Origin: an uncultured Sphingorhabdus sp.
GTDB taxonomy: Bacteria > Pseudomonadota > Alphaproteobacteria > Sphingomonadales > Sphingomonadaceae
Assembly: GCA_937873665.1 (NCBI GenBank)
Contig: CALMYW010000480.1
Coordinates: 1 to 16,081 of the forward strand
Length of the DNA: 16,081 nucleotides
Reading direction: 5' to 3'
Notes under the pieces: model-generated
Databases searched by the model: none
Seen by the model: only the letters and a program-made list of their open reading frames with translations
What the model was told of the DNA's origin: nothing
Shown here: positions 1 to 8,417 of the stretch, in pieces
How positions within the stretch are numbered: the stretch's first letter is position 1
Layout of the letters: each line of letters opens with the position of its first letter
Position numbers and translations under genes: made by a program

Positions 1-2
1 CC

Positions 3-527
3 TGCGCGGTCAAGCGGGCCACGGCCCAGTATCCGGTCCTGCGCAACTATGCCGAAACGCACTACGGCGCGAAGAGTTGGAAGTGCCAGCGCCGCGTCGT
101 CGCCCGGATCGAGGCCAGCACGCTGGGCATGGACATCCGCTATGTCGTCACCTCACTGACCGAAGGCTCAGCCGAGCATATCTATGACACGCTCTACTGC
201 GCGCGCGGCCAGACCGAAAGGCTGATCAAGCGCCACAAGGCTCAACTCGCTAGCGATCGCACCTCGTGCCGATCCGCCAACGCCAACCAGATGCGCCTCA
301 TCCTCCACACCGCTGTCTACTGGCTGATGTGGCGCATCCAACAGGAAATCCCCAAGACAGCCGCGCTCGCCACAGCCGAGTTCGCAACGCTACGCCTGCG
401 GCTGCTCAAGGTCGCTGCCCGCGTCATCGAAACCTCCTCGCGTATCCATCTCGCCTTCGCGTCAGCCTGCCCGGACGCCGGCGTGTTCAAAGCCATCGCC
501 ACCATTCTCCGGCCAGCACCGACATAG
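3..527 (+). CDS. IS1380-family transposase, C-terminal part (runs off the window's left edge)
   Basis: An open frame runs from the first bases of the window to a TAG at 525-527, about 174 residues, and has no start inside the window. The diagnostic stretch is YCARGQTERLIK followed by a DRTS motif. This matches the IS1380-family YCARG-x-xE-x-xIK signature, whose Glu is the third acidic residue of the DDE transposase site (codon about 216-218). The downstream NQMRLILHTAVYWLMWRI helix is also typical of the family C-terminus. The frame is uninterrupted here, so the part seen looks intact; the N-terminal two thirds lie outside. It is transcribed towards the catabolic cluster and its end lies about 330 bp from the convergent monooxygenase gene. 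Family assignment is confident; the exact element is unknown. Confidence 0.85.
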   Translation, partial: CAVKRATAQYPVLRNYAETHYGAKSWKCQRRVVARIEASTLGMDIRYVVTSLTEGSAEHIYDTLYCARGQTERLIKRHKAQLASDRTSCRSANANQMRLILHTAVYWLMWRIQQEIPKTAALATAEFATLRLRLLKVAARVIETSSRIHLAFASACPDAGVFKAIATILRPAPT

Positions 528-768
528 CCAGTGCGGCAGTGCCGATGAAAGCCCGAGCCCTCGTCCATCAACCTCGAAAAGCCCATCGCTCCTGCTGCGG
601 GGAAAAACGCCGGCGCCGGCGCTCGCCCAGATCACGCGGCAACCGACCCACCAAACCCTAAACACCCCAGTGCAGCGGGCTCATGAATAAGCCGGGCTAG
701 AGGCGATGCCGCGAAATCGAGCCTTGATTGCTGACAACCCCTCGATCGACGGGCCACAAGCAGCGTGT
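528..768. other. Non-coding stretch: 3' tail and possible outer end of the IS1380-family element, then flank
   Basis: No convincing gene is seen between the transposase stop and the catabolic cluster. The first about 170 bp are probably the 3' non-coding tail of the IS. A candidate outer end is the block at 675-697 (gctcatgaataagccgggc). It looks like an IS1380-type terminal repeat, but the matching left end is outside the window, so this is a guess. A perfect 14-bp palindrome (CGCCGGC/GCCGGCG) lies at 608-621. The open frames here are low-complexity GC-rich shadows. Confidence 0.35.
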
Positions 769-805
769 CCCCCGCACGACCGAACCTGTCACGGCCTTGC
801 GGGGG
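769..805 (-). terminator. GC-rich hairpin downstream of the monooxygenase gene, candidate transcript end
   Basis: CCCCCGCA at 769-776 is exactly complementary to TGCGGGGG at 798-805. Inside, CCG (780-782 region) and CGG (792-794) can extend the stem across a small internal loop. It begins 52 bp after the stop of the leftward monooxygenase gene, the last gene of its operon. There is no clear U-tract on the leftward strand, so it is not a textbook intrinsic terminator. It may instead protect the mRNA 3' end. Confidence 0.4.
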
Positions 806-857
806 ATGGGGAATGCAACAGTCCGGTCGTTCAGACGCGAACGAATTTCGATGGTCA

Positions 858-2501
858 TCAAAGCGCGGTGGTTGCAGTCTGACGATCGAATATCATCGAT
901 TCGTAGCCCGAATTCCGTACCGATTGAAGTTCTGAACGGTAATTGCCGAGACCACCGAGATAAAACATCACTGCGTTTTTCTTGCCAGGAATGTTCGCCC
1001 CGAAAATCCACGATTCCGCCTTAGGGAACAGTGTCATGTTGGCAATTGTCCGGCAGGTTTCCACCCAGGCATCTTCGGCTTCCTGCGTCGGCTCGATAGT
1101 GGAGCGGCCGTCAGCTTCCATGGTTGCAATCGTGTCGGAAATCCATTCCACCTGGCTTTCGAGACTGGGAGGAAGGTTTGTGAATGGACCGTTGGGGCCC
1201 AGGATCATGAACATGTTCGGAAAGTCGGCTTCCATCATCCCGAGGTAACCCAGAGGGCCATCGGCCCACTTGTCCCGGATGGTGACGCCACCGCGTCCCC
1301 GAATATCGATCTTCGTATAGTTTCCATCGACCGCATCGAAACCTGTAGCGAAAATCACCGCGTCAAGTTCGTGTTCGATCCCACTGGCCAAGCGGATGCC
1401 TCTTGTCGTGAATTCTGCGATCGGATCGTCCTTGACGTCTGCCAGCGATACGTTTTTCCGGTTGTAAACACCGTAATAATCCGTCGCGCACAGCGGGCGC
1501 TTGGCATAGATATCGCCGGGCGTCAGTTTCCGGGCGATTTCTGGATCCTTCACGATCTTGGCAATTTTCCGCTTGATGAAGTTTGCCGCCGAGGTGTTAA
1601 CCTCATCGCTGATCGCGACATCGTTGAAGGTCTCGAACATGAAGCGGAATCCACCACCGCGCTGCCACGCTTCCTCGAATACGCACTCCCGCTCGGCCTC
1701 GGGGACGTCGATTCCCGCAACGGTGCTCTCGACAAAACCGAAGGCGACATTCGAACTCTTTATCTGCTTCCAGATTTCGTCATAGTTGGCCTTGTAGGTA
1801 TCGATCGTCTCAGTGTCTTCGGGCCAGTTTCCGATCGGAACGACGTATTGGGCAGATCGTTGGAATACGGTCAGGTGCTTTACCTGGGGCGCCAGGGCAA
1901 TGATCACCTGAATTCCGGTTGAGCCCGTCCCGATTATGCCGACACGCTTTCCGCTGAGATCGACCCCTTCAGGCCACGCGCCTGTATGGTAAATGTCACC
2001 GGCATAGTCGTCGATGCCACAGAACGTCGGCTTGTTGATCGCCGAAAGAAGTCCCAGGCCGGTAATGAGATACTTGGCCGATGCCGTCTCACCCTTGTCC
2101 GTTACTACATGCCATAGCCCAGTCGCTTCGTCGAAACGGGTCGATACTATCTTGGTGTTGAACTGATAGCTGCTGCGCAAGTCGAAGCGGTCAGCGACAT
2201 TGTTGAGATATTCCAAAATCTCGGGCTGAGTGAGATAGCGGGTCTGCCAGCTGCCTTGATCAAGGAGTTCCTTGTCGAATGAGAAGCGATAGCAGAAGCT
2301 CTCGGTATCCGAGAGCGCTCCCGGGTAACGATTCCAGTACCAGGTCCCTCCGACATCGCTCGCATTGTCATAGGCCTTTACGTGGAGACCCTGGTCATTA
2401 CGCAGCTTGTGGACCGCATAGAGCCCTCCGAAGCCTCCGCCGATCACAATTGCGTCAAAGTCCGCGCCAGGGGTCTTTGTCGCGGTCACATTTCTGATCA
2501 T
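858..2501 (-). CDS. chnB: Cyclohexanone-type Baeyer-Villiger monooxygenase (FAD, NADPH)
   Basis: This 547-aa flavoprotein is predicted to insert one O2-derived oxygen next to a cyclic ketone carbonyl, giving a lactone (cyclohexanone to epsilon-caprolactone) at the expense of NADPH. Visible are the FAD Rossmann GGGFGG at residues 21-26, the Baeyer-Villiger fingerprint YAGDIYHTGAWP at 166-177 (family pattern F/YxGxxxHxxxWP) and the NADPH Rossmann GTGSTG at 191-196. Stretches such as GGGFRFMFETF, LGPNGPFTNLPPS and SWIFGANIPGKKN match, from memory, Acinetobacter cyclohexanone monooxygenase, and the length fits. The ATG at 2501 is chosen because GGAGG lies 5 bases upstream and the FAD motif then sits at the normal distance; an upstream in-frame extension to 2645 overlaps the hydrolase gene and has no support. 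It is the last gene of the leftward operon, 61 bp after the hydrolase. The soluble cytoplasmic location and exact ring size are inferred. Confidence 0.93.
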   Translation of the reverse strand: MIRNVTATKTPGADFDAIVIGGGFGGLYAVHKLRNDQGLHVKAYDNASDVGGTWYWNRYPGALSDTESFCYRFSFDKELLDQGSWQTRYLTQPEILEYLNNVADRFDLRSSYQFNTKIVSTRFDEATGLWHVVTDKGETASAKYLITGLGLLSAINKPTFCGIDDYAGDIYHTGAWPEGVDLSGKRVGIIGTGSTGIQVIIALAPQVKHLTVFQRSAQYVVPIGNWPEDTETIDTYKANYDEIWKQIKSSNVAFGFVESTVAGIDVPEAERECVFEEAWQRGGGFRFMFETFNDVAISDEVNTSAANFIKRKIAKIVKDPEIARKLTPGDIYAKRPLCATDYYGVYNRKNVSLADVKDDPIAEFTTRGIRLASGIEHELDAVIFATGFDAVDGNYTKIDIRGRGGVTIRDKWADGPLGYLGMMEADFPNMFMILGPNGPFTNLPPSLESQVEWISDTIATMEADGRSTIEPTQEAEDAWVETCRTIANMTLFPKAESWIFGANIPGKKNAVMFYLGGLGNYRSELQSVRNSGYESMIFDRQTATTAL

Positions 2502-2506
2502 ATTTA

Positions 2507-2511
2507 CCTCC
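2507..2511 (-). promoter_or_regulatory. Ribosome binding site that fixes the monooxygenase start
   Basis: GGAGG on the minus strand, 5 bases before the ATG at 2501. It decides between this start and an N-terminal extension of 48 residues that is not family-like. Confidence 0.8.
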
Positions 2512-2562
2512 AGCGCGGGATTTCCGCGCAAACCATTGTTGCAAGATGCGTTTTTCCGGCGG

Positions 2563-3465
2563 TCAAAGTGCGCGATACCACGCTGAGATCCTGAGCAATT
2601 CGTCGTCCGCCTCATGCGCGCGCCCGGCAAGGGCCGGAAAGACATGCTGCATTCCGGGGACGACCGAGAGGGTGACGGAAACGCCTGCGTTGCGAGCTTT
2701 TTCGCTCAACGACTCGGCATCGCTCAGCAATGCCTCGGCTCCACCGGCATTGATATAAAGCGGCGGGAAGCCCTGAAAGTCATTCTCGAGTGGATTGGCC
2801 AGCGGATCCAGCGGGTCCGCAGTGCCGCCAAGAAACATCGAGATCATGCCCTCGAGTATCTGGCGCCCGACAAGAGCGTCCGTCGCCGCGTTGGCTTCGA
2901 GTGTCGCGCCACGCAGCGCCATGTCCAGCCAGGGAGAAAAAGCTATGATGCTGCCCGGAAGTTGCCGGCCCAGCTCACGGAGCCGAAACGCAATGGCAAT
3001 GGCGAGATTGCCGCCCGCACTGTCCCCCGCAGTCGTTATGAATCCAGGGTGGAAACCTCTTTCGATCAAACCGAGATATGCGGCGATCCCGTCTTCGATC
3101 TGGGCAGGGAACGGAAATTCGGGGGACCGCCGGTAATCGGGAATGAACGCAGTTACGCCCAGAGCGCTGGCAAGATGCCCTGCGAGCTTGCGATGACTAT
3201 CTGCCGATCCCACGGCGAAACCTCCGCCGTGGGTGTAGAGAATGACGCGCGCGGAATCGGCGTCTTGCGGAAATGCCCATATTCCCGGGACTCCGCCGAC
3301 TTCATCTGATTTGTAGCTTACGCCCTCGGGTTCACGTGCTGGTTTGCCCCACTCGTCGAACATACTGCGCAAATCGGCAATCGACATTGCGGGATTGGCG
3401 GCCATCCGGCTGCTCCAATCCTCGTACAATTCGCGCAGGAAATCTGCTTCCCGATTGTCCGCCAT
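2563..3465 (-). CDS. Alpha/beta hydrolase of the HSL (family IV) esterase type, probable lactone hydrolase
   Basis: A 300-aa esterase with the oxyanion-hole motif HGGG at residues 79-82, the nucleophile elbow GDSAGG at 147-152 (Ser149) and the catalytic His274 in GMQHVFP. The acid position, usually Asp in DPLxD, reads EALLSD, so Glu244 (or Asp249) probably serves; this variant occurs in related esterases. No signal peptide is seen, so it should be cytoplasmic. It lies directly upstream of the monooxygenase, 61 bp away, and the inferred job is opening the lactone product (epsilon-caprolactone to 6-hydroxyhexanoate), the role of ChnC in Acinetobacter. The ATG at 3465 is preferred because GAGAGG lies 4 bases upstream; a TTG at 3501 would add 12 unsupported residues. 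Family is certain, lactone specificity is from context. Confidence 0.88.
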   Translation of the reverse strand: MADNREADFLRELYEDWSSRMAANPAMSIADLRSMFDEWGKPAREPEGVSYKSDEVGGVPGIWAFPQDADSARVILYTHGGGFAVGSADSHRKLAGHLASALGVTAFIPDYRRSPEFPFPAQIEDGIAAYLGLIERGFHPGFITTAGDSAGGNLAIAIAFRLRELGRQLPGSIIAFSPWLDMALRGATLEANAATDALVGRQILEGMISMFLGGTADPLDPLANPLENDFQGFPPLYINAGGAEALLSDAESLSEKARNAGVSVTLSVVPGMQHVFPALAGRAHEADDELLRISAWYRAL

Positions 3466-3633
3466 TTGGCCTCTCCATCCATCTTTTTTTGAACGCCCCA
3501 ATCGATCGTTGTCCGAAACTTCGGGCGGCCGAGAGCTGATCCAGTGGAGAAGCTATGTCGTGCTTGGCTTCAGGTCTTGAATTTTACTGCGCGTTCCGTT
3601 GTCGTTTTTTGCGGCCACCCAGAGGCAGGTCTC
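3466..3633 (-). promoter_or_regulatory. 168-bp gap inside the leftward operon, possible internal promoter/operator
   Basis: This is the only sizeable gap in the leftward gene run, between the thiolase stop and the hydrolase start. It contains a palindrome CCGAA-GT-TTCGG (3513-3524) about 50 bp upstream of the hydrolase ATG and a TAAAAT hexamer on the minus strand (3581-3586) with no good -35 partner. That pattern would suit an activator-dependent promoter driving the hydrolase-monooxygenase pair, perhaps under the AraC regulator. This is inference; no operator consensus is recognised. Confidence 0.3.
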
Positions 3634-4839
3634 CTAGACCCGCTCCAGCAGCAGCGCGCTTCCTTGTCCGACGCCCACGCACATAGACACAATGGCGTAG
3701 CGCCCGGTCCCTTGAGCAAGTTCAATCGCTGCGCTGCCCGTAATCCGTGCCCCGGACATGCCCAGCGGATGACCGAGCGCGATCGCTCCGCCGTTGGGAT
3801 TTACGCGATGATCTTCATCATCCAGACCCAACGACCGCGTGCAGGCCAGCGCCTGGCTGGCAAAGGCTTCGTTCAGTTCGATCACGCCGATGTCGCCCAT
3901 CGTCAGCGATTGCCGAGCGAGTATCTTTCTGATCGCCGGAACCGGACCGATACCCATGATCCGGGGAGGAACCCCAGCTGCCGCAGCGGTCACCACTCGG
4001 GCAAGGGGTGTCAGCCCATATCGACGAACAGCTTCCTTCGACGCCAGCAGCAATGCTGCGGCACCATCGTTCACCCCGGATGCGTTTCCTGCCGTGACGG
4101 TCCCGTCGGTACGCACGATTGGTCGTAGTCGAGCGAGGTCATCTATGGTCGTGTTCGGTTTCGGATGCTCGTCAGCGTCAATTATCGCGGCTTGCCCCCG
4201 CTTCACTGGGGCGCTGACCGCCACGATTTCCCGCGCCAATCGTCCGTTGCTGCCTGCTCTGGCAGCCTTGGCCTGCGACCGCAGGGCAAAGGCATCCTGA
4301 TCGGTCCGCCCGATCGAATACTCCATCGCGACGTTTTCGGCGGTCTCGGGCATCGAGTCGACGCCATAGCTCGTCTGCATCGCCGGATTGACGAATCGCC
4401 ATCCAATGGTCGTATCCTCCATGGCGACAGCGCGTGAGAACGCGGTTTCGGCTTTTAGCTGAACAAACGGGGCTCGACTCATGCTCTCCACGCCGCCAGC
4501 GATCACAAGCTGGAGTTCACCGCACCGTATCGACCGGGCACCAGTGATAACCGCCTCAAGACCTGAGGCGCAAAGGCGATTCAGGGTCAGGCCGGGAACT
4601 TCCTCGGGTAGGCCCGCGAGCAGGGCAGCCATGCGGGCCACGTTTCGGTTGTCCTCGCCTGCCTGATTTGCGCAGCCAAGCAGGACCTCATCGATCTCGA
4701 CCAGGTCGATCGACCGATTTCGCTCGATCAGGGATCTGATCGGAACAGCGGCCAGATCGTCGGCGCGTACCCTGGCAAGGGCCCCGCCGTGGCGGCCGAT
4801 CGGCGTGCGGATGAAATCGCAGATGAACACATCAGCCAT
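3634..4839 (-). CDS. pcaF: Acetyl-CoA C-acyltransferase, 3-oxoadipyl-CoA thiolase type
   Basis: A 401-aa thiolase that would split 3-oxoadipyl-CoA with CoA into succinyl-CoA and acetyl-CoA, the last step of adipate degradation. Acyl-accepting Cys90 sits in NRLCASGLEAV, NEAF is at 323-326, His357 in ALGHPLG and the second active-site Cys387 in MCVGVGQG. The N-terminus ADVFICDFIRTPIGRHGGAL is the form typical of the PcaF/PaaJ thiolases for six-carbon dicarboxyl substrates. The ATG at 4839 starts the protein exactly where that family starts and leaves a 22-bp gap to the preceding gene. An alternative ATG at 4869 would overlap the upstream stop by 8 bp and add 10 residues, and neither start has a strong Shine-Dalgarno sequence. 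Thiolase function is sure; substrate is inferred from the family and cluster. Confidence 0.9.
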   Translation of the reverse strand: MADVFICDFIRTPIGRHGGALARVRADDLAAVPIRSLIERNRSIDLVEIDEVLLGCANQAGEDNRNVARMAALLAGLPEEVPGLTLNRLCASGLEAVITGARSIRCGELQLVIAGGVESMSRAPFVQLKAETAFSRAVAMEDTTIGWRFVNPAMQTSYGVDSMPETAENVAMEYSIGRTDQDAFALRSQAKAARAGSNGRLAREIVAVSAPVKRGQAAIIDADEHPKPNTTIDDLARLRPIVRTDGTVTAGNASGVNDGAAALLLASKEAVRRYGLTPLARVVTAAAAGVPPRIMGIGPVPAIRKILARQSLTMGDIGVIELNEAFASQALACTRSLGLDDEDHRVNPNGGAIALGHPLGMSGARITGSAAIELAQGTGRYAIVSMCVGVGQGSALLLERV

Positions 4840-4861
4840 GTCTTCAGACCTATCTTCAAGT

Positions 4862-6931
4862 TCAGGCATCCGCGAACGACCTGGCGTCGCGAACCAGGTT
4901 CGTGATCAGTGAAGGGACTCTCCAGCCCAGAGGGTCGGCGGACGAAAACTCGGTGATCCTTGCAACCACGCAAGCCGGAGTCAATGTGTCCGCGTGATAC
5001 ATCAGTCCCCCTCGCCAGCGAGGGAATCCGTAGCCATGAACCAAGACCAGATCGATGTCCTGTGTCGAGGCGGCGATTCCTTCTTCAAGAATAAGGCAGG
5101 CTTCGACGATCATGGACGTGATAATTCGATCGACAATCTGCGCCTCACTCAAAGTCCGACGGGCAAAGCCTTCTTTCGCCGAGATCGCCACGATGAGGTC
5201 TTCGACCAAGGCGGACGGCCGGAGCCGACCCGCGTCATCGTAATCATACCAGCCAGCCATCGATTTACGGCCAAGTCTACCATGCTCTTCGACCAGGCAC
5301 TCGAGTATGGGAAGCATTCTTGCGTCGGCGCGGCCGTCCAGGCGTTGTCGCTGGCGATTGGCATATGCAATATCGAGACCCGACATGTCCTGGGCTTCAT
5401 AGGGGCCCATGGCCATGCCGAATCCCCGCATTGCCGCATCGATGCTCGACGGTGTTGCGCCCTCGGCAAGAAGGATGTCCGCCGTTTGGCGATATCGGGT
5501 CAGTATCCGGTTTCCGATGAAGCCATCGCACACACCGGCCACGACCGGCACTTTGCCTAGCATCCTGGCGAGCGCGATGCCCACGCCAAGAGTTTCCGGA
5601 GCCGTTCTGCCACCACGCACGATCTCGAGCAGTTTCATCACGTGCGCAGGACTGAAGAAGTGCAATCCCAGGAAGCGCGCGGGCTCGGGAACACTTTCCG
5701 CCAGAAGATCGACATCCAGGTACGAGGTATTCGTTGCGAGAATTGTCGAAGGCGGCAGATTGTCACCAAGGGCTGCAAAGATAGCCTTTTTGACAGCGAA
5801 ATTCTCGAACACGGCTTCGATGGCGATGTCAGCCGCCCCGAGATTTTCGAGCCCCACCACCACGTTCGTCAAACTGCTGATACTGTTAGCCTCTTTCTCG
5901 GTCAGGACCCCCTTCTTTGTGCCTTGTTCGACCAGCCCCGAGAATCGCCGCCGGGCATCTGCTGCCCGCTGGGCATCCATCTCGACCAAGGTCACCGTGA
6001 TTGAGGCTCGGGCAAGGGCGTAGGCTATGCTCGCGCCCATATTCCCCCCGCCTACGACAATCGCCCGTTCGATCGGACGGTCTGGTCTTGGGTAACATGA
6101 CCGGGTTGAAGCGGCGCGCTCGGCGAAGAAGATGTGGCGCAATGCCTTGGCCTGATCGGATCCGCGAAGTTCGAGGAAGGCCTCCCGCTCGCGATTCATC
6201 CCGACATCAAGGTCCCAGTCGGTACTCCCGGCCACCAGTTCCAGCGCGCGCTCGGGGGCCTTCTGCCCTCGGGCGCGGCGGGCAGCATCCCTGGCAATGG
6301 CCGACACCGCATCTGGATGTGCCGCTGGCGCGGGACGCCGGTCGGCGACCAGCATGGTATCGAGTTGATTCCGGTCCATGCCGAGAGCGGCGGCGACGGG
6401 ATCGGATGCAACACTATCGACAAGTCCGATATCATGCGCCTCCCGTGCCGACAGCAGCCTTCCGTGCACAATCATGTCGAGCGCGTGGGGGATGCCCACA
6501 ATACGGGGCAGACGCTGCGTTCCACCAGCGCCCGGCACTACCCCGAGCGTCACTTCGGGCAGGCCCAGCCGGGCCGAAGGTGCGGCAACCCTGCACCGGC
6601 AGGCCAGCGCAATCTCGAGGCCTCCGCCAAGCGCGCTCCCATTGATCGCAGCGATGGTCGGCACGGAGAGTTGCGCGATCTCCCGCAGCACGTCGTTCAA
6701 ATGCGGCTCTATCGGAGCATCGCCAAATTCCCGGGCATCGGCCCCGGCCACGAACGCCTTGCCTGCCCCGGTTATGACAATTCGCTCGGGATCGCTGGCG
6801 GCGGCCGTGCGTATCGCCGCAAGCAGGGCGGCACGTACCGCAGCCTTCAGGAGGTTGAGCGGAGGATTGTCGATGGTCAGAAGCGCAACACGATTTCGCC
6901 ACTCGATCCGCACCAGTTGCCCATCGCTCAC
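4862..6931 (-). CDS. Fused enoyl-CoA hydratase / 3-hydroxyacyl-CoA dehydrogenase
   Basis: A 689-aa bifunctional beta-oxidation protein. The N-terminal crotonase domain (about 1-200) has the oxyanion motif AFVAGADAREFG and both catalytic glutamates, Glu106 in GGGLEIAL and Glu126 in GLPEVTLG. The NAD-binding 3-hydroxyacyl-CoA dehydrogenase domain starts near 288 with GGGNMG at 294-299. Its catalytic pair is His424 (LHFFSP) and Glu436, and the C-terminal domain begins at CDGFIGNRIL. It would hydrate 2,3-dehydroadipyl-CoA and oxidise the 3-hydroxy product to 3-oxoadipyl-CoA, feeding the adjacent thiolase. The start is a GTG at 6931 whose GTGA overlaps the stop of the aldehyde dehydrogenase gene, with AGGAG 7 bases upstream. 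A TTG six bases earlier lies only one base from that site and is rejected. Substrate is inferred from context. Confidence 0.92.
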   Translation of the reverse strand: MSDGQLVRIEWRNRVALLTIDNPPLNLLKAAVRAALLAAIRTAAASDPERIVITGAGKAFVAGADAREFGDAPIEPHLNDVLREIAQLSVPTIAAINGSALGGGLEIALACRCRVAAPSARLGLPEVTLGVVPGAGGTQRLPRIVGIPHALDMIVHGRLLSAREAHDIGLVDSVASDPVAAALGMDRNQLDTMLVADRRPAPAAHPDAVSAIARDAARRARGQKAPERALELVAGSTDWDLDVGMNREREAFLELRGSDQAKALRHIFFAERAASTRSCYPRPDRPIERAIVVGGGNMGASIAYALARASITVTLVEMDAQRAADARRRFSGLVEQGTKKGVLTEKEANSISSLTNVVVGLENLGAADIAIEAVFENFAVKKAIFAALGDNLPPSTILATNTSYLDVDLLAESVPEPARFLGLHFFSPAHVMKLLEIVRGGRTAPETLGVGIALARMLGKVPVVAGVCDGFIGNRILTRYRQTADILLAEGATPSSIDAAMRGFGMAMGPYEAQDMSGLDIAYANRQRQRLDGRADARMLPILECLVEEHGRLGRKSMAGWYDYDDAGRLRPSALVEDLIVAISAKEGFARRTLSEAQIVDRIITSMIVEACLILEEGIAASTQDIDLVLVHGYGFPRWRGGLMYHADTLTPACVVARITEFSSADPLGWRVPSLITNLVRDARSFADA

Positions 6932-8382
6932 GCACAAACTCCTGCGAAACGCGAAACGAATTTCGTGTTGAGGTAGCCATCGAAAGTCTCGCTGCCGCCT
7001 TCGGTGCCATATCCACTGTCACGGACCCCTCCGAACGGGGTTTCGGGCAAGGCCAGTCCAAAATGATTGATGCTGACCATGCCGGCCTGCAGGCATGCCG
7101 CAGCGCGGTCCGCGCGTTCAAGCGAGTTGGTGAAGACATAGGACGCCAGGCCGAACGGCAATGCGTTTGCCCGATCGATGGCATCGCTCATGTCGTCAAA
7201 GCGCGAAACCACGGCGATGGGGCCAAAAGGTTCATCCCGCATCAGCGCGATACGATCGTCCGCAGTATCGACGATAGTCGGTGCGAAGAAATAGCCCGCA
7301 TTCCCCTGTCGTGTGCCGCCGGCAAGGATGGCGGCTCCACCGGCGCGCGCGTCGTCGACCAGGCGTTCCATTTCGGCAATCCGCCGGGCGTGACACACTG
7401 GCCCCATCTGGATATCGGGCTCAAGGCCGTCACCCACTTTGACCGTCGCAAAGGCATCAACCAGAGCTGCGACAAAGCGTTTGTGAACGCTCGCCTGCAC
7501 AAAGAACCTGGTCGGCGATATGCAGACCTGTCCTGCGTTGCGCAGCTTGTTGCCGGCCAGCACCCTTGCGGTCGCCTCGGCGTCTGCATCATCGAAAATC
7601 AGGACAGGCGCATGACCGCCAAGTTCCATCGTGGCGCGCTTCATGTGACGACCAGCGAGTTCGGCAAGGCTCTTGCCGACTTCGACCGATCCGGTGAAGG
7701 TGATCTTGCGAACATCGGGATGGGCCACCAATGTTTCTGAAATCATTGCGGCATTGCCCCAGACGAGATTGAGGCATCCATCAGGCAATCCCGCTTCCTG
7801 CAGATAGCGGGCGATGGCCATACACGCAGACGGGGCTTCCGCAGGGCCTTTCAGGATCATTGTGCAACCGCAGGCCAATGCTGCGGCAACCTTTCGCACT
7901 GCCTGGCTCAAAGGGAAGTTCCATGGCGTGATTGCCAGGCAGACGCCCACCGGTTCCCGCAGAACCTGCTGCTGTACAGCAGGGGATCGCGATGGGATTA
8001 TGCGACCGTAGATGCGACGCCCTTCTTCGGCGTGCCAATCGATATGATCGGCCGAAGAACGCACTTCAACAATCGCTTCGGCCAATGGCTTTCCCTCGTC
8101 GAGGGTAATGGCGGCTGCAATTGCCTGTTCGTTCTCACGAAGCAGATTGGCAAACCTGCGCAGTATGGCGCTGCGATCAAGCGGCGAAAGCTGCCGCCAC
8201 CCTTCGAATGCCACGCGGGCCGATCTCACCGAAGCCTCGAGATCATCGGGCGTCGCTTTCGCGATAAGCCCGATCTGCTGGGCGGTCGCCGGGTTGATGA
8301 CGGGCTGGGTTTCGCGCTCTTCCGGGCCGATCCACGTGCCTGCGATGAACAGTGCGATGTCTGCATAGTCATGTTGAGTCAT
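6928..8382 (-). CDS. NAD(P)-dependent aldehyde dehydrogenase, probable 6-oxohexanoate dehydrogenase
   Basis: A 484-aa member of the ALDH superfamily, closest in feel to succinate-semialdehyde dehydrogenases. Catalytic residues are present: Asn155 in TPWNFP, Glu253 in MELGGHAP and the nucleophile Cys287 in NAGQVCISP; FTGS (229-232) is the cofactor-binding turn. It would oxidise the omega-oxo acid (6-oxohexanoate) to the dicarboxylate (adipate), the ChnE role. It is the first gene of the leftward operon, divergent from the IclR gene. The ATG at 8382 has GAGGA 5 bases upstream and is preferred to a GTG at 8397. Family is certain; the omega-oxoacid substrate follows from the cluster and from the semialdehyde-dehydrogenase resemblance. 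Confidence 0.92.
   Translation of the reverse strand: MTQHDYADIALFIAGTWIGPEERETQPVINPATAQQIGLIAKATPDDLEASVRSARVAFEGWRQLSPLDRSAILRRFANLLRENEQAIAAAITLDEGKPLAEAIVEVRSSADHIDWHAEEGRRIYGRIIPSRSPAVQQQVLREPVGVCLAITPWNFPLSQAVRKVAAALACGCTMILKGPAEAPSACMAIARYLQEAGLPDGCLNLVWGNAAMISETLVAHPDVRKITFTGSVEVGKSLAELAGRHMKRATMELGGHAPVLIFDDADAEATARVLAGNKLRNAGQVCISPTRFFVQASVHKRFVAALVDAFATVKVGDGLEPDIQMGPVCHARRIAEMERLVDDARAGGAAILAGGTRQGNAGYFFAPTIVDTADDRIALMRDEPFGPIAVVSRFDDMSDAIDRANALPFGLASYVFTNSLERADRAAACLQAGMVSINHFGLALPETPFGGVRDSGYGTEGGSETFDGYLNTKFVSRFAGVCA
6939..6943 (-). promoter_or_regulatory. Ribosome binding site selecting a GTG start with 4-bp coupling overlap
   Basis: AGGAG on the minus strand lies 7 bases before GTG at 6931. 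The GTG overlaps the TGA (6928-6930) of the upstream aldehyde dehydrogenase gene, so translation of the two proteins is probably coupled. Confidence 0.75.
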
Positions 8383-8417
8383 AACAATCCTCTTCACCGT
8401 CGAGTTTTGGCAACCAC

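Noticed and set aside
2502..2645. N-terminal extension of the monooxygenase by 48 residues
   Set aside because: It would overlap the hydrolase coding region, is not family-like (Arg/Cys/Asn-rich) and has no ribosome binding site, whereas the ATG at 2501 has GGAGG.
3628..3640. Small hairpin GGTCT-CCT-AGACC around the thiolase stop codon
   Set aside because: Only five pairs with a 3-base loop and no T-run, and inside a gene run likely to be co-transcribed; not convincing as a terminator.
6932..6937. TTG start for the fused hydratase/dehydrogenase
   Set aside because: It is one base from the AGGAG, too close. The GTG at 6931 has correct spacing and overlaps the upstream stop as GTGA.
6134..6976. 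A 280-codon open frame on the plus strand
   Set aside because: It lies antisense to the fused hydratase/dehydrogenase gene and the end of the aldehyde dehydrogenase gene, has no recognisable motif, and its composition (rich in Arg, Pro, Gly, His) is that of a GC-rich shadow. The other long antisense frames (for example 4994-5560, 3544-4128, 2614-3309) were dismissed for the same reason.
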